DNA from: Undaria pinnatifida
Taxonomy: Eukaryota > Sar > Phaeophyceae > Laminariales > Alariaceae
Length of the DNA stretch: 64,000 nt
Assembly (NCBI GenBank): GCA_012845835.1
Contig: JABAKD010000023.1
Span: 27,011,972-27,075,971, forward strand
Reading direction: 5' to 3'
A model generated the notes under the pieces. That model saw only the letters and a list, made by a program, of their open reading frames with translations. It had not been told where the DNA came from and searched no databases. Shown piece after piece: positions 1 to 11,097 of the stretch. The number at the start of each line of letters is the position of its first letter. Position 1 is the first letter of the stretch. The position numbers and the translations under genes were made by a program.

Positions 1-75
1 AGCAAATAACCCCAAAAAAGTTTGCAAACTTTTTGGCCAAACTATCGGCTTTCCATTGTCATCGGTCTAACCAGT
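1..75. repeat. Terminus of a dispersed TIR-type repeat, running off the left edge
   Basis: The first 50 bases are an inverted copy of positions 7,083-7,132, and the next 25 resemble 7,850-7,880. The segment holds the perfect palindrome AAAAAGTTTGCAAACTTTTT at about 15-36. It looks like one end of the element at 7,065-7,890, with the rest lying outside the window. Confidence 0.5.
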
Positions 76-210
76 CCGTCAGCTTCCGTTGAGACAAAAT
101 CAGAACCAAATGCTGTCGAGCGTTCCCTCAATTCCTGCTGTGGTCCGAAATTGCTGGGTAAGTTGCTAATAACAACCTTTCTTCTCCCCCTTTTTTCAAC
201 GTTTCTACTT

Positions 211-1877
211 TTAGCATATCATGTACATACCTTTGACAATAGAAAGTATCCTCCACCCTCCATCCACTACAGGTGTTACACTCACCATAACCGGAGCACA
301 CTCTGCTACTGCTCCTTTGCTAGGTAGGACCAAGTGAACCTCTTCAGCGATTTCGCTTGCTTCCGTTAACACGACGGCAGTTTCTTTGCATGAATTACGA
401 TGTGAATGCGCCATCGCGGCCGACATCAATCCCCACTATCCTGGGGACGATCTCCAGCCAAGCGGGAATCGAAAATCAATTACAATAAACTCGCGCCCAC
501 TACATACGAAAAGACCGATGCTTTGTCCCAATCAAGATGAGTTCTTCGAAATGCATATTTTTGGTTCATTTTTTATGAACAAGTTGCAACTTCCGGGCCC
601 CCTTGCTCTCTCAATTCACACGTGCTTTGCACAAGTCTCTTGATTACGTTTCCCAATTCACATACTGGTGCCCGTTCAAAATCAGTATCATCGTTTTAAA
701 CTAATCCTCTATTACTGCACCCCCCTTTGTTTTTTGTTTTGTTTTGTTTTTTGGCGGTCACCAGAATGGTTATCGAGTAAGGTCATATTATGCGGGGTGG
801 CGAACCCTAACTCCGCACAAGGGGAATGATCGCATCGCGTAGTGTTAATATGGTAAGGCACCCACGAGGCCGTTACAGAGTAATACCCATTGCTGTCTCG
901 TCTCTGGAGTAGCCACACCAGAAAACTAGGGGTAACTCATTGGCGCTGTCATCCATAAACAAGAAAGTAGGCACAAGGTGCCGGAGTCCGTCTTACGGGC
1001 GGTTGTTGGAAGGATGCAGTTCACCCTTCATGCGACTCGCCGAACACCTCACGGTGCTTCGCGCTTGGTGCAAGCAATGTCTGCCTGGTTGGTGAAAGCC
1101 CAACGTGCTCCGTCCCGGCATAGTCGGGATGCGAGGGTCTATGGCCATACGGCTACGGCCATGCACAAGCTTTGCACCCCCCCCCCCCCCCCGCCTTCGC
1201 CATACGAAATATGTAAAATTACTCTAGATTTCAGTTTTTCTTCCACTACTGGCACGGGTGAAATTCGCAAACGTTGAAGATTTTTCGCTTCTGCTTTATG
1301 TATCAATACCACCTGACCGTTCGCGATATCCTCCACCAACCTTTCCGTCAAACTGTTTTGGTACTTGTCAAAGACGTAATTATTTCCATAACGTAAGGCC
1401 GCTTCTAAATCGCCCTCGTTTCCCACGTCCACTGGCGCTCCAAATTTTGCGGCCTGCATTAATCGTTCCATGTTATCAAAACCTTTCGAACGAAAGTATT
1501 CTTGAATAATGTGCATCTCCATGTGTTGCCATAAGTTCCCTTCCCAATAATCCCCTGATAAAAGGATTTAATCTCTGATATAATACCCATCCATTTTGTG
1601 CAAAATTTCTCCTACCTCCTCAATCGTCATGGCACCATCTAGATACCCTGAGCTTCTGCGTCTCATCATACCACCTATTAAACCACGATTGTTGCTGTGT
1701 TTCACCCCACTTCTTGACAAACGAAGAGTTGTAACTTTCATATTCCACACCATCGCCTCGTTTTTGGACGTAGTCATATCCACCTAAATCCGCGCGAAGG
1801 AAAACAAACCCAGCATCTGTGTTAAAACAGTTTTCTGCCTTGCCATCACATTTCTTCAATCTTCGCGTTTCCTTCAT
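211..1877 (-). pseudogene. Broken retrotransposon reverse transcriptase, interrupted by an insertion
   Basis: Read on the minus strand, 1,522-1,185 encodes a fingers region with the motif LRISPVPVVEEK followed by RVILHISY. After the insertion at 726-1,172 the match resumes at about 690-630 with DDTDFERAPVCELGNV, then YAFRRTHLDWDKA (about 525-490) and FPLGWRSSPGYWGLM (about 470-420). This order of conserved blocks is that of a reverse transcriptase in which K-x-D-x-K-x-AFR and the FGW-x-x-SPG box precede the catalytic motif. Where a YVDD box is expected the sequence reads GMYMI, so the catalytic aspartates are lost. Stops and frame changes break the chain several times. The stretch 1,568-1,877 upstream is open in pieces and may be the region before the RT domain. 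I infer a DIRS-like or related tyrosine-recombinase/gypsy-like retroelement, but the class is not fixed by what remains. Confidence 0.65.
726..1172 (-). mobile_element. Small retroposon with A-rich tail, inserted in the RT pseudogene
   Basis: This 447-bp insert splits the reverse-transcriptase reading at a C-tract and is flanked by the direct repeat TGCACCCCCC (716-725 and 1,173-1,182). On the minus strand it ends in an A-rich tail of CAAAA units (about 726-752). A long target-site duplication plus an A-rich tail is the signature of LINE-mediated retroposition. No reading frame is convincing, so it is a SINE or a 5'-truncated LINE end. The C-tract makes the exact ends uncertain by several bases. 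Confidence 0.6.
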
Positions 1878-1879
1878 GA

Positions 1880-2300
1880 CATCATGGGGGCATTCATAAT
1901 CGCGCTATAACATGTATATACAAGGGGGCTTCGGCGGCGGCCGAGTAAGGGCCGCCGTCGAAACAATTGCCCGCAGGCAACGAAAATATCTGCAAAGGGC
2001 AGTTTGCGGTGCCAAGGGCTGCGCATCCCCGACCCTGGAAAAAATGTCCAATTATTCCCGAACGGATCGAGTTGTGATGGAAAGAAGACCGGTTACGCGA
2101 GTTAATGATAAGACAGCAACAACACAAACAACGGTTAGAAAATGTAGATTATTCACATGCACAAATAGTGCCGGACGCAATTCATCATTGGAAGAGGTCT
2201 CCTGTTAAATTTCACGGTCTACATACAACAAAATGGAGCAAAACAATGCCAAATCCATGAATGAAAACGACAAACACGATAAAACTACAGTAGTAATATC
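1880..2300. other. No recognisable feature
   Basis: Short overlapping open frames occur on both strands. None shows a domain, splice pattern or repeat partner elsewhere in the window. Confidence 0.4.
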
Positions 2301-2308
2301 CCTACGCG

Positions 2309-2900
2309 TATGATATATACGTCAAGTGGGAGGGAAACAAAAAATGGTCATTACAGCATCAGCCACACGAAATATGGACGCGATATCCAACGGAGCTACC
2401 TGGTATCATACAACTTTTTATATATTATACACGTCAAGTGGGAGGGAAACAAGAAATGGTCATTACAGCATCAACCACACGAAATGTGGACGCGATATCC
2501 AACGGAGCTACCTTGTATCATATAACTTTTTAACGTATCATCATCGATATATATAATGAAATATGAGATATCGTAGGCCATGCGTCGGAAATATTTTTTT
2601 TACCGTGTCGGCCTCAGTATCGGAATATCGACACTTCTAAATCTTGCGTTTTTTTTTTTCTTATGATATATACGTCAAGTGGGAGGGAAACAAAAAATGG
2701 TCATTACAGCATCAACCACACGAAATGTGGACGCGATATCCAACGGAGCTACCTGGTATCATATAACTTTTTAACGTATCATCATCGATATATACCGGTA
2801 TATATAATGAAATATGAGATATCGTGGGCCATGCGTCGGAAATATATTTTTTACCGTGTCGGCCTCAGTATCGGAATCTCAACACTTCTAAATCTCGAGG
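2309..2900 (+). repeat. Three tandem copies of a 125-230-bp repeat
   Basis: The motif ATACGTCAAGTGGGAGGGAA starts near 2,315, 2,438 and 2,668. Copy 1 is a short unit of about 125 bp. Copies 2 and 3 are about 228 bp and share a downstream part with ATGAAATATGAGATATCGT and a GGCCTCAGTATCGGAAT block. The short frames across them are by-products of the repeat. Confidence 0.85.
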
Positions 2901-2919
2901 GTTTTTTTTTCTTCGAGCG

Positions 2920-4210
2920 CTTTCTTCGAGGATCGGCTTCAACGCCCCTCGCCCTTCGTTCCCCCTGCTTACCTCGCCGTGAACGCGTGCGGGGGCTGAG
3001 AGACAAGCGAGAAGTAGGCACGATCTTGGATTTTGGGTGGCATGCTCGAGCATTTTTTCGAACCTTGCCAGGGGGAGTGGTAGTGCGCAAATACAAATGG
3101 GTAACTTCTTGAAATAGTAATTGCAGTGGTAGGAATTACATTTTGTCAGCTCTTTGCATTGCTGCTCCGAAGAGGCGCTGTTCATGGTGCTTCGCGGTCC
3201 ATCCTCGAGTGAGTATTAACGGTAGGTGTCCTCTACATTTTTTTACATTGTTTCTGTTGCGAGAGGATCGACTTGAATGCCCCTCGCCCTTCGTCCTTGA
3301 ATGCCACCCCGTGAACCATAAACGCGTGCGGGTTTGTCATGCGTTCTCATGCAATTTGTCGCTCCCAAAAGGACAGGTTGCTGGGGATAAAACGACATTA
3401 TTTGCATCTGACTTTGTCCGACAGACTCCAATTTTGTAAGGTACCAGGTACATGAAGAGAACTACACTCAGTTACAGTAGCAGTAGCATCACGAAGAAAA
3501 TCACGTGGCCGTCGAAAAATAACAGTCAACGCAACAACATAAAGGGAGCAAAACAGCACAAACAAGCGGCGTGCACAACGACCAGCACAGAGCGGTGTGC
3601 ACCCCGCACAGCACACTTCAGTAGCAGCGAGGATTCCCCCAGCCTGTGTACAGCAGTATATTTCAGCGCCTTTCGTCGGATGCGGCTGATCCACAGCGCT
3701 GTGGTTGGCAAGGAATATGTAGAAAGATTGAACATGAAACGAAGTAAACGACGCCTGCTCGGAAAAACTGACAATAAAAGGGCAAGCTGCCAGCAGAGCA
3801 TCCGTCGGGCCAGATAAAGAAGAATGCAGTTTGGATCGTCCGAGGAGAGGCGCCGCACGATGCATCTTCTGTCTCGGTAATGTTCGGAGTTGACCGAGGC
3901 CAGGTCTTTGGTGCCGTCGCGGCTCGCGCAACTGCCAGTGCTGCTGCTGCTGCTTTTGTTATGTGGGTTCCTCTCGTCGCGGCAAGCCAAAAAAACACGA
4001 AAACAGGTTTTGTAAGTACTCGTAGGCTCATATGACATAATGCAGTCTTAAGGTCACCTAGGGAAGATACTGGTTGTGGGGATCAAGTGGCTCGACTAAG
4101 ATTTTGTACATCGTGGCGTCGGCAGCTCCCTACGGGTGATGGCGCAACACGCACGCATGCCAGTAGTAGGTGCTACCAGCTACTACCACCATGGTACCAT
4201 CCATGTATGA
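2920..4210. other. Mostly unassigned sequence with one short duplicated block
   Basis: The block around 2,930-2,995 (GATCGGCTTCAACGCCCCTC, ending AACGCGTGCGGG) recurs in diverged form at 3,264-3,333. Overlapping minus-strand frames at 3,398-4,038 run in all three frames at once and have no recognisable motifs, so I do not call a gene. Confidence 0.4.
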
Positions 4211-4212
4211 TT

Positions 4213-4239
4213 CTGCTGCTGCTGCTGCTGCTGCTGCTG
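4213..4239 (+). repeat. (CTG)9 microsatellite
   Basis: Nine uninterrupted CTG triplets. The frame is open on both strands but encodes only homopolymers. Confidence 0.95.
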
Positions 4240-4532
4240 TCTCCTGCTTGCTGTGTTGGGTGGTGCGTGGTGCGTGATAGGGCTTGTTTCGTCGTCGATT
4301 GCTGCGTTGCCGAGGGCATCGTGGTGGAACACTGCTGTTGTACATGCTCGCCCTGTTTTGGTCCCAGGACCACGAGGCACGAGAGAGCACGAGAGGATGC
4401 AGCCACGAAGACCGAGCGGCGCGCATTCCGTGGCTATCTTCTACACGTCGTGCAGTTTGGCAGGGGCGGATATCAATGTGCGCTGTTGTTGTGTTGTGTA
4501 TCAGTTCATTGAGATACGATGCGCGCGGTTTA

Positions 4533-4572
4533 ATGTATATTTTTGTGGCTCTAAGTGATTTTGCCTTTCAAA
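4533..4572 (+). repeat. 40-bp direct repeat with partner at 6,918-6,958
   Basis: The two copies share TGTATATTTTTGTGGCTCTA and continue to TTTTGCCTTTCAAA. They bracket the 4.6-6.9-kb block and may be remnants of one insertion's flanks. Confidence 0.6.
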
Positions 4573-4631
4573 TTTAATGCAAATTGAAGGAAAATTGAAA
4601 ATTATCTTGGTCAAAACTAAAAAAGAAAACA

Positions 4632-4700
4632 TGTACCACGCAGCTTGCAAAGTTGAGTTTCAGCCTTTCAATCGGTCGTACTCACAGCTGACGTTCTGCC
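4632..4700 (+). repeat. Copy of a short Pol III-box-like dispersed repeat (family J)
   Basis: This contains ACGCAGCTTGCAAAGTTGAG followed about 25 bases later by GGTCGTACTCACAGCTGACG. The same two blocks, at similar spacing, occur at 11,098-11,160, 43,765-43,825 and 60,233-60,297 (plus) and at about 11,600-11,670, 25,140-25,205 and 57,235-57,300 (minus). TTGCAAAGTTGA resembles a tRNA A box and GGTCGTACTC weakly resembles a B box. Confidence 0.6.
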
Positions 4701-4858
4701 AACTCTTTATAAAACAAGCGCAAACACTGAATTTATTTGTGGATCCTCAAAACCAGAAAAATGATCGCCAAAAATAGAGAAAAAAAACAGGGTGTTTGCG
4801 CAAAACGAAATTTCAACATGATCACACCCATCGGTATTAAAAATAATAAATGAAGTTA

Positions 4859-5668
4859 GGGCCCAGATTAACGAAGATCACGGAAAATCGTAATTCCATT
4901 TTTTTTTATTTTCATGAAAAATACACGAAAAATTCAAGTTTAGTTCTTATCAAGGAACAGCGTAGTGCGTTCTAGGAAGTATCAAAATTCAGAAAACGCA
5001 AAAGGGTCAACGGACACCCGTGGGCAACGACCGAGGCGAGCGATGGCTCGCGTCCTCCCCGGAGTGCCGCGGCTAGCGGCAGATTGTTTTTGCCGGCAGC
5101 GGCTTGGAGGCTATGGCTCTAGGTGTCTCTTGGATGGGCTGGCGCCACCCCGCCGCCCGACACGGGCAGCAGCGACGGGGATATAGCGGTCGAACTTCTG
5201 TGCGAAGTCATCATGTGGTAGTTGGTCGTGTAACTTTTGAGGTGCAGGGCGACGAAAAACTGGGTTTGTGGCGGTCTCGATTGTTTTCGAAGCGTCGCAG
5301 GCGGTCTACGCTGTGCTAAGGACCTTCGGAGGCCGCGCTGCGGCTGCTCCTGTGGTCCTACCTCTCGCAATGGTGGCTTCTCGCCTCTCAATCAGCCGAC
5401 GGCATGGCACCAATTCGCGTGGCCGGCTTCGGTTACACAGAACAAGCCACGTCTAGGTGGACAAACTCCCCAAAATTCAATTTCGATTTTCGACTAAATT
5501 CGACCGAGAAATTCTTTTTTTACTTCTTTGTTGAATTTGAATTTTCGTAAAAATTCTGAGAATGCCTGCTTGGTGATTCACTTTTTGACCAATCAGATGC
5601 AAATTAAATTCAATTCTTGAAACAAAAATCGAAATTCGATTTGGCAAGTTCCTCGTTAATTCGGGCCC
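4859..5668 (-). mobile_element. PIF/Harbinger-like non-autonomous DNA element, copy 1
   Basis: The left end reads GGGCCCAGATTAACGAAGA and the right end, reverse complemented, reads GGGCCCGAATTAACGAGGAA, giving terminal inverted repeats of 40 bp or more. Flanks are TTA on the left and ATA on the right, so the 3-bp target duplication is decayed. Most of the interior matches 31,404-32,231 in opposite orientation. The open frames inside (for example 5,268-5,456 and the minus frame 5,119-5,391) are partly shared by both copies but show no transposase motif. TIRs starting GGG and a TWA target are the known hallmarks of PIF/Harbinger elements. Confidence 0.75.
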
Positions 5669-5849
5669 ATATTCCGTCTGCCGCTACAGAAATTTTGAAA
5701 TTTGGTGTGAAATTAAGATGTTCGCGGAAAGCGAACCGATGGGCAGCCATGCAAAATGATTTGCAGACGCTAGCTGTTGTAAAAAGTACCATTCTCGTAT
5801 ACAGCGTTGTGTACCGAAAACATCGTTGCTGCAGTTGTTGTTGTTGTTG

Positions 5850-5893
5850 TTGTTTTTTTTTTTATCCTCCGGCGGATGGGGAAAAATAAAAAA
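5850..5893 (-). repeat. 3' end of a poly(A)-tailed dispersed repeat (family H)
   Basis: On the plus strand a T run is followed by ATCCTCCGGCGGATGGGG and AAAAATAAA. On the minus strand this is a repeat 3' end plus a poly(A) tail. Only the last 30 bases are present here, and a (TTG)n tract abuts the T run. Confidence 0.65.
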
Positions 5894-6337
5894 AAAAGTT
5901 GTTGTGTTCCTGAGTGTGAGTTGATATGGCGAGCCTTCCAGAGGCGCCGAACCCGACCGCAGCACAGCAACGTTCATTATAGCAGAGTACGATAAACTTC
6001 TCCGCACGGCCTGCGTTTCATCGCTTCCCCACGCCCTGCCGTTCTCGTCCCAGCATATAGTGACAAGGGAGAAAAAAGCCGTCAGAAACAGCGCAGCAAG
6101 AGGCTGTGCAAGCTGTATGTTCGTATGCGAGTAATCGTTTTTTATACCAGGTACCGAGTACCGTGGTACCTGGTGCCGGTACATGGTTACGATAGCAGAG
6201 CTCACGGCAAAAATGCGGCTTCAGACACACTCCACGATAAACAGAGACAGAGGCAGGAGAAAAAGAAGCACCAGTCAGAAATACGGGCGAGTCTCTGATC
6301 CTCAGCGGTGCTGTACCCGGCGACCACAGTTATCTTT

Positions 6338-6475
6338 TTCTTTTTTTTTTTATCCTCCGGCGGATGGGGAAAAATAAAGCTTAAGCTCACCACACTTCCA
6401 CGTATTTTCATACGCGTCGTGTGTCGATTTAACTCAGTTGCTTTCGCAACCCAACGCTAGCTGGCGCACCATCTC
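6338..6475 (-). repeat. Family H poly(A)-tailed repeat, longer copy
   Basis: It has the same 3' end as at 5,850, followed on the plus strand by CACACTTCCACGTATTTTCA, TACGCGTCGTGTGTCGATTT and CCAACGCTAGCTGGCGCACC. The match to 27,076-27,210 extends throughout. Orientation is minus, with the tail at low coordinates. Confidence 0.7.
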
Positions 6476-7064
6476 TTATTTTTCCTGTCTGTCTCGTCGG
6501 AGCGGGCCGAGGCCATCTATCTGCTGGCAGCCACAATTCTGTACAGAGCTTTAGCATGCTGCTGCTACTACTGCGATGGGTCCCGATGGGTCCCGCAAAT
6601 GGCAAGGGCAACGAACGAAAAAGGCACAAACGTGCAGGGAATCCGCCATCGCCACATAACAGCCCTCCCCCCCACCATGGCACAGCTCGGCCGAACGCCT
6701 ATCACGCAGGCGAGGGCCGTGTCGGCACGCACCGTCATGCACGAAGATCAAGCAATGCTGCGCGGCAATGATTCACAATCCAGCGTGTTTTCTTGCTCTG
6801 TTTTCCCAGTGCCCGCACAGTATTCGTCGGGTGTACTTGACCAACCACAGAGGTGATTGAAGGGTCGGGGAGACGTTGACCAGCCGTATAACGTGGTCGT
6901 TGTTTAATTCGGCTCTTATGTATATTTTTGTGGCTCTATGTAATTTTGCCTTTCAAAGTTACGTACCAGCAATTTTGCGTAATTTGATTTTTTTTTTTTG
7001 CTAACTGTCGGTAAGGGGGGAATAGAAATGGCCGTTACAGTCAAAATTAAAAAAAGCGCTGACA

Positions 7065-7890
7065 CCTTAACGACAACGGCGAGCCGATAGTTTGGCCAAA
7101 AAGTTTCCAAACTTTTTTGGGGGTTATTTGCTGAAAGATTTCGGGTATCATCGCTATGGGGAAACGGCGATTACGTTTTTTTTTACTGGCTCTTTTTTTG
7201 ATCATGCGGTACAGCAGGTCAATTTGTTTATTTTTCGTCAAGCCTTGATCAACATTGTCCAACAAACACGATTGACCTTCGATCTCGAGATAGAGACAAC
7301 CCATGGTCACTGCTCTTCGCTCCGAGTCCACATGAGTGTAGGTGACAGCGCTGAAGAGTTCATCTCGATCCATGCGCTCGGGCGTGAGAGGTTGCCTGGG
7401 TTGTCCTGTGGTCTTCCGTCACATCCTCTCAAAATTGTGTTTTTCGCCCGTTGGGAGACGATAGAGACTTTTTGTCTCAGTTTTCTACACACCAGCCGCC
7501 AATATGTGTTTTTAACAGAAGCCTGATCAGCGCCCGCCACAAATCGCCAGCCGTGGAGTGAGCGCTGTACACCAAGGGGGGGTCGGAGCCCCTGACGAAC
7601 TCGGCACGTTCAGAGTTCACGACGCTGTCGTTGATTTTGTCGAACGAAGTGTGTAGAAAACACGAAATAACGGTGCGTCTAATCCACAATCTGCTTGAGA
7701 ATTTCTCAGGCAGATGTTGGCCAAGATCGCCGCGAGAAATTGATTTTGCCCGGAACTTTGGAAAGTTCCGAAAACAAAATTCACTAAATTGGGCCCATAG
7801 GCGACCGTCCAGGCAAAGTTTGGCTGGGATCATCGGGAATTTCAAACTTTTGGCCTTACATTGTCACCGGTCTGAGTACGACCGATCGTA
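7065..7890 (-). mobile_element. TIR element containing a broken unknown reading frame
   Basis: The left end (GGCCAAAAAGTTTCCAAAC at about 7,093) and the right end, reverse complemented (GGCCAAAAGTTTGAAATTCC at about 7,850), form an imperfect inverted repeat. Related ends occur at 1-75. Inside, minus-strand frames 7,845-7,477 and 7,373-7,047 cover most of the element and look like one frame broken in the middle. The first contains RAEFVRGSDPPLVYSAHSTA. I recognise no transposase signature. The exact boundaries and target duplication are unresolved. Confidence 0.4.
7477..7845 (-). pseudogene. Unrecognised open frame, first part of a broken ORF
   Basis: 122 codons on the minus strand, starting MKFPMIPAKLCLDGRLWAQF. 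Composition is protein-like: aromatic residues are spread evenly and there is no low complexity. The frame stops just before a second open frame (7,373-7,047) with a basic patch (KKRASKKKRNRRF) near its end. The two may be halves of one element-encoded protein. I do not recognise a family. Confidence 0.3.
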
Positions 7891-8744
7891 CATATTATAC
7901 GAGTGTGTACGTATGTGCAAGTACACGTAGCCAGTGCCTTATTTCTCGTATCATTTTGACGTACTGCTGTACCGCACACCTGCCAAACTATTGATTTCGG
8001 ATTAACCTCATGGCAGTCCTTTGAATTTCAATTTTTTTCTTGTGTCGGATGGAACAATTCCAACCCCTGCTCTACCCGAAGCATGGGTGCCGGCATGCGC
8101 CGGCACCCTTGCGGAGCCCTTGTAGCCATGTTGTTGTCTTTGCCCTCTTCATGCGCTCTTTGTATGAGCGATAGACCAACTTCGTATATATGACATATCC
8201 TTATTATTATCACAAAGAGATGTCACGTTTTCAGGTCGACGGATAATCGATAATCGGACCAGATGATGAGTAGAATCTGACATAAGTGGTTGTTAAAGAC
8301 CAAGCTAGGCTAAGGGGGAGTGCTCCCATTTTCACGACCGGGTTTCCCCACTAGCACGAGTATAGCTGTGCTCACGGACGAAGAAAGTAATTTTGTCGAT
8401 GATTGTTTGGGCGCAGCGTAGCTTACCATTCCGTTGCGGATTCATATCGCAAGTTTAAACAGCACGAAAGCTCAAGGTCGCACAGGAACATGTGAGCAGC
8501 AAAGTTACTCTGTTTTAGCGACCGCATCAACAGAAGCAGTATTATCGACCGGAAAGAAGGGGATGCTAGATAGACGTATTGACATAAAATGAAAAAGTGA
8601 AATATAAAAATCAACGATGCTGCAGAGGTGGAGGAGGCGTTGAATATGTGAGGGGTGCGGGGATTAGAGGAGTGAGAGGTGGGGATGGAAAGATCAATTG
8701 GAACATGCACAGTCTGCGTCATGATGAGTCGACAGGCTTGGTTT
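7891..8744. other. No recognisable feature
   Basis: This stretch is AT-rich with scattered short frames, the longest on the minus strand at 8,423-8,860 crossing into a LINE fragment. No domain or repeat partner was found. Confidence 0.4.
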
Positions 8745-8857
8745 CTTACCTTCACTCGCATAATCAAGTCCCTACTAAGTAGAATAAGAGGAGCGAGCGG
8801 TGTTATCAGCAATAATTCAAGCAATTCATGCATATCCTCCTGAAAATATGAAAATTG
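8745..8857 (-). mobile_element. Degenerate LINE 3'-end fragment
   Basis: It matches the LINE 3' region through ACTCGCATAATCAAGTCC and then CAATTCATGC plus a CCTCCTGAAAATAT segment, as at 12,260-12,400. It is cut off at 8,857 by the element that starts at 8,858. Confidence 0.55.
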
Positions 8858-11076
8858 CACACCCCGGACGGATCAGCTCACGGTAGCTCGAGCTAGCTCT
8901 TTTCGACGGTAGCTCACCGGTGAGCTACGGAAGCTGCATGAGCTGCACAAGTTTTCCCGGCTTGAGCTTCAGAAGGTAGCTCATCTGCACATGTTTTGGA
9001 AGGGTGAATTATAGCCGATAGCTCATCGCACATGTTTGCCCAGGATCAACTATACGAGCTGCATGAGCCACGAGTAGCTCATTCAGCCCTGGATGAGCTA
9101 TAGGAGCTACATGATCCACACATGTTTTCAATGCTTGAGCTAGAGGCGATAGCTCATCTGCACATGTTTTGGTGAGCTATAGGCGATAGCTCATCTGCAC
9201 ATGTTTTCAAAGCTTGAGCTATAGACGATAACTCATCTGCACATGTTTTCGACGCTTGAGCTATAGAGGATAGCTCATCTGCGCATGTTTTGAGGTCGTG
9301 AGCTATAAGAGCAATATATGAGCTAGGTCATGAGCTGCTGCTAACCACAGGTACGAGCATATACACACCACACCATGAACACAAACATCCATACATTTTT
9401 TATATACGAGATCGGAGCTTTTTCTGTTGTTAATATGCCAGGTAGATAAGACAGAGTACCGATGGATTTGTTTTTCCGGCACAACCGTAACCATCAACCA
9501 AGCGCATGCACCACCCGACCAAGTACAACTCAACCTCAACTCAATCGAGGCACCTGCCACCCACAAACAAGAGCTCGCACGCATACAGATACAGCGCCAC
9601 ACAACACGCCTAGCATGACCTGCTCTCGTTTTGGGCCAACGAGGGGCAGCCGATCTACCCGAACATGGCCCGCGAACATGGCCCGCGTGGCTGGCGTTAC
9701 TGCTCCCTGTACCGGCGTCCTCTGCCGTTCTGGAGAGGGACTTTGGCACGGCCAGGCATCTCATTACGGCTTCCCGGAGCAGCCTATCTAAGCGGAGATA
9801 GTCAGGTTCCTCAACGGAAACATCGAACACATTCCCGTTGAAGTGCCGGCTCTCTGAACTGAGCAGGCGATCCAGGCGGTACCTCGCCATCTCTCCAACC
9901 TGAAGGCGGAGGTGGTCGCCCTTTCTGCGGGCGAGACGGGGTCTGCGGGCGAAGCGGGCGTGGACGCCGCGTACGATGAATGCGCAAGGGAGGCGGGGTC
10001 TGCAGGCGAAGAGGGGGTTAACGCGGGCTGCGGCGACTCCGCAGAGGAAGGCTTGGACTGGAAGCCATGGGGATTAATGGGGGGCGGCGGTAGACAGTAT
10101 GTGCTGTTGTTATGTATCTGCTTGTTCGTCTCTTTTTTTTGCTTTTTTTGGGCGATACACATGACTTTTTCTCGCTGTCTCTTGCGTGTTTTCTTTTTTG
10201 CACCTAAGGTAGGCTACGCGAAGCCGTGTTGGAGGGATGGGGATGGACGGATTTCAAATGCTGCTTCTTGTCAATATGGCCGCATTGACTAACTGCTGTT
10301 GTTTTGTGTTCAATGAAATTAAATGCTAGTGCTGTGATATGCGTAGGAAGCACGGTCTTGATACCATCATACCAGGTATTAATATCAGCTACAGTATACC
10401 AGGTATACTTTTTTTTTACGTTGGAAGGGAGTACGATACTGTCGCACATACTGACGTTGAAGTTTAGCCTGGATGGTGAGCTGTATAACCTACATTCGCA
10501 CTCGTCCCGGAGGCCAGGTTTGTTCATCTACACATCTAAACACCTGCATGTTTTGCCCTGAAAGAGCTACAATGAGCTATGTGAATGAGCTAGCTCGTGG
10601 GGTGAGCTATAGAGGATAGCTCATGTGCACGTGTTTTCCCGACTTGAGCTATAGACGGTGGCTCATCTGCACATATTTTCAAAGCTTGAGCTATACAGGA
10701 TAGCTCATCCGCACATATTTCACCAAGGTGAGCTGTAAGAGCTACTGGTACATGAGCTAGCTCATTTGTCCCGGAATGGGATCTATGAGCTATATGAGCT
10801 GCACATGTTTGCCCGGCTTGAGCTATAGGCGATAGCTCATCTGCACATGTTTTGGAAGGGTGAGCTATCATCGATACCTCATCCGCACATGTTTGCCCTG
10901 GATGAGCTATACGAGCTACATGAGCTAGCTCATTTGGCCCTGGATGAGCTATAGGAGCTACATGATCCGCACATCTTTTCGATGCTTGAGCTATAGGCGA
11001 TATCTCATCTGCGCATGTTCTGAACGCGTGAGCTATACACGATGGATGAGCTACCTCATGAGCTGTCCGGGGTGTG
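8858..11076. mobile_element. 2.2-kb TIR element with arrays of GAGCTATAG/CTATAGCTC palindromes
   Basis: The left end CACACCCCGGACGGATCAGC and the right end (reverse complement CACACCCCGGACAGCTCATG) are inverted repeats. Both flanks carry arrays (8,870-9,330 and 10,560-11,065) of about 50-bp units with the pattern GAGCTATAGGCGATAGCTC followed by ATCTGCACATGTTTT. The left 8-bp flank GAAAATTG and right flank AAAAAATG could be a decayed 8-bp target duplication. Terminal repeats, an 8-bp target and palindromic subterminal arrays suggest a hAT-like element, but no transposase domain is visible, so the class is an inference. Confidence 0.7.
9303..10162 (-). pseudogene. Frame-shifted unrecognised coding-like stretch inside the palindrome element
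   Basis: A Pro/Ser/Ala-rich frame (10,162-9,788, repeats of SPADP) overlaps a second frame (9,890-9,303). The second contains RYRLDRLLSSESRHFNGNVF and then YLRLDRLLREAVMRCLAVPK. The change of frame at about 9,890-9,910 suggests one protein broken by a frameshift or an intron. It could be a captured host exon or a transposase remnant. No catalytic motif or named family can be assigned. Confidence 0.3.
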
Positions 11077-11097
11077 AAAAAATGTGAAATATGGATG

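Noticed and set aside
3398..4038. Overlapping minus-strand frames of up to 177 codons
   Set aside because: All frames are open at once over the same DNA, with no motif, Kozak preference or repeat support.
8870..9330. Evenly spaced repeats considered as a CRISPR array
   Set aside because: Units are palindromic, diverged and variable in length, have no unique spacers, and are part of a TIR element in a eukaryotic genome.
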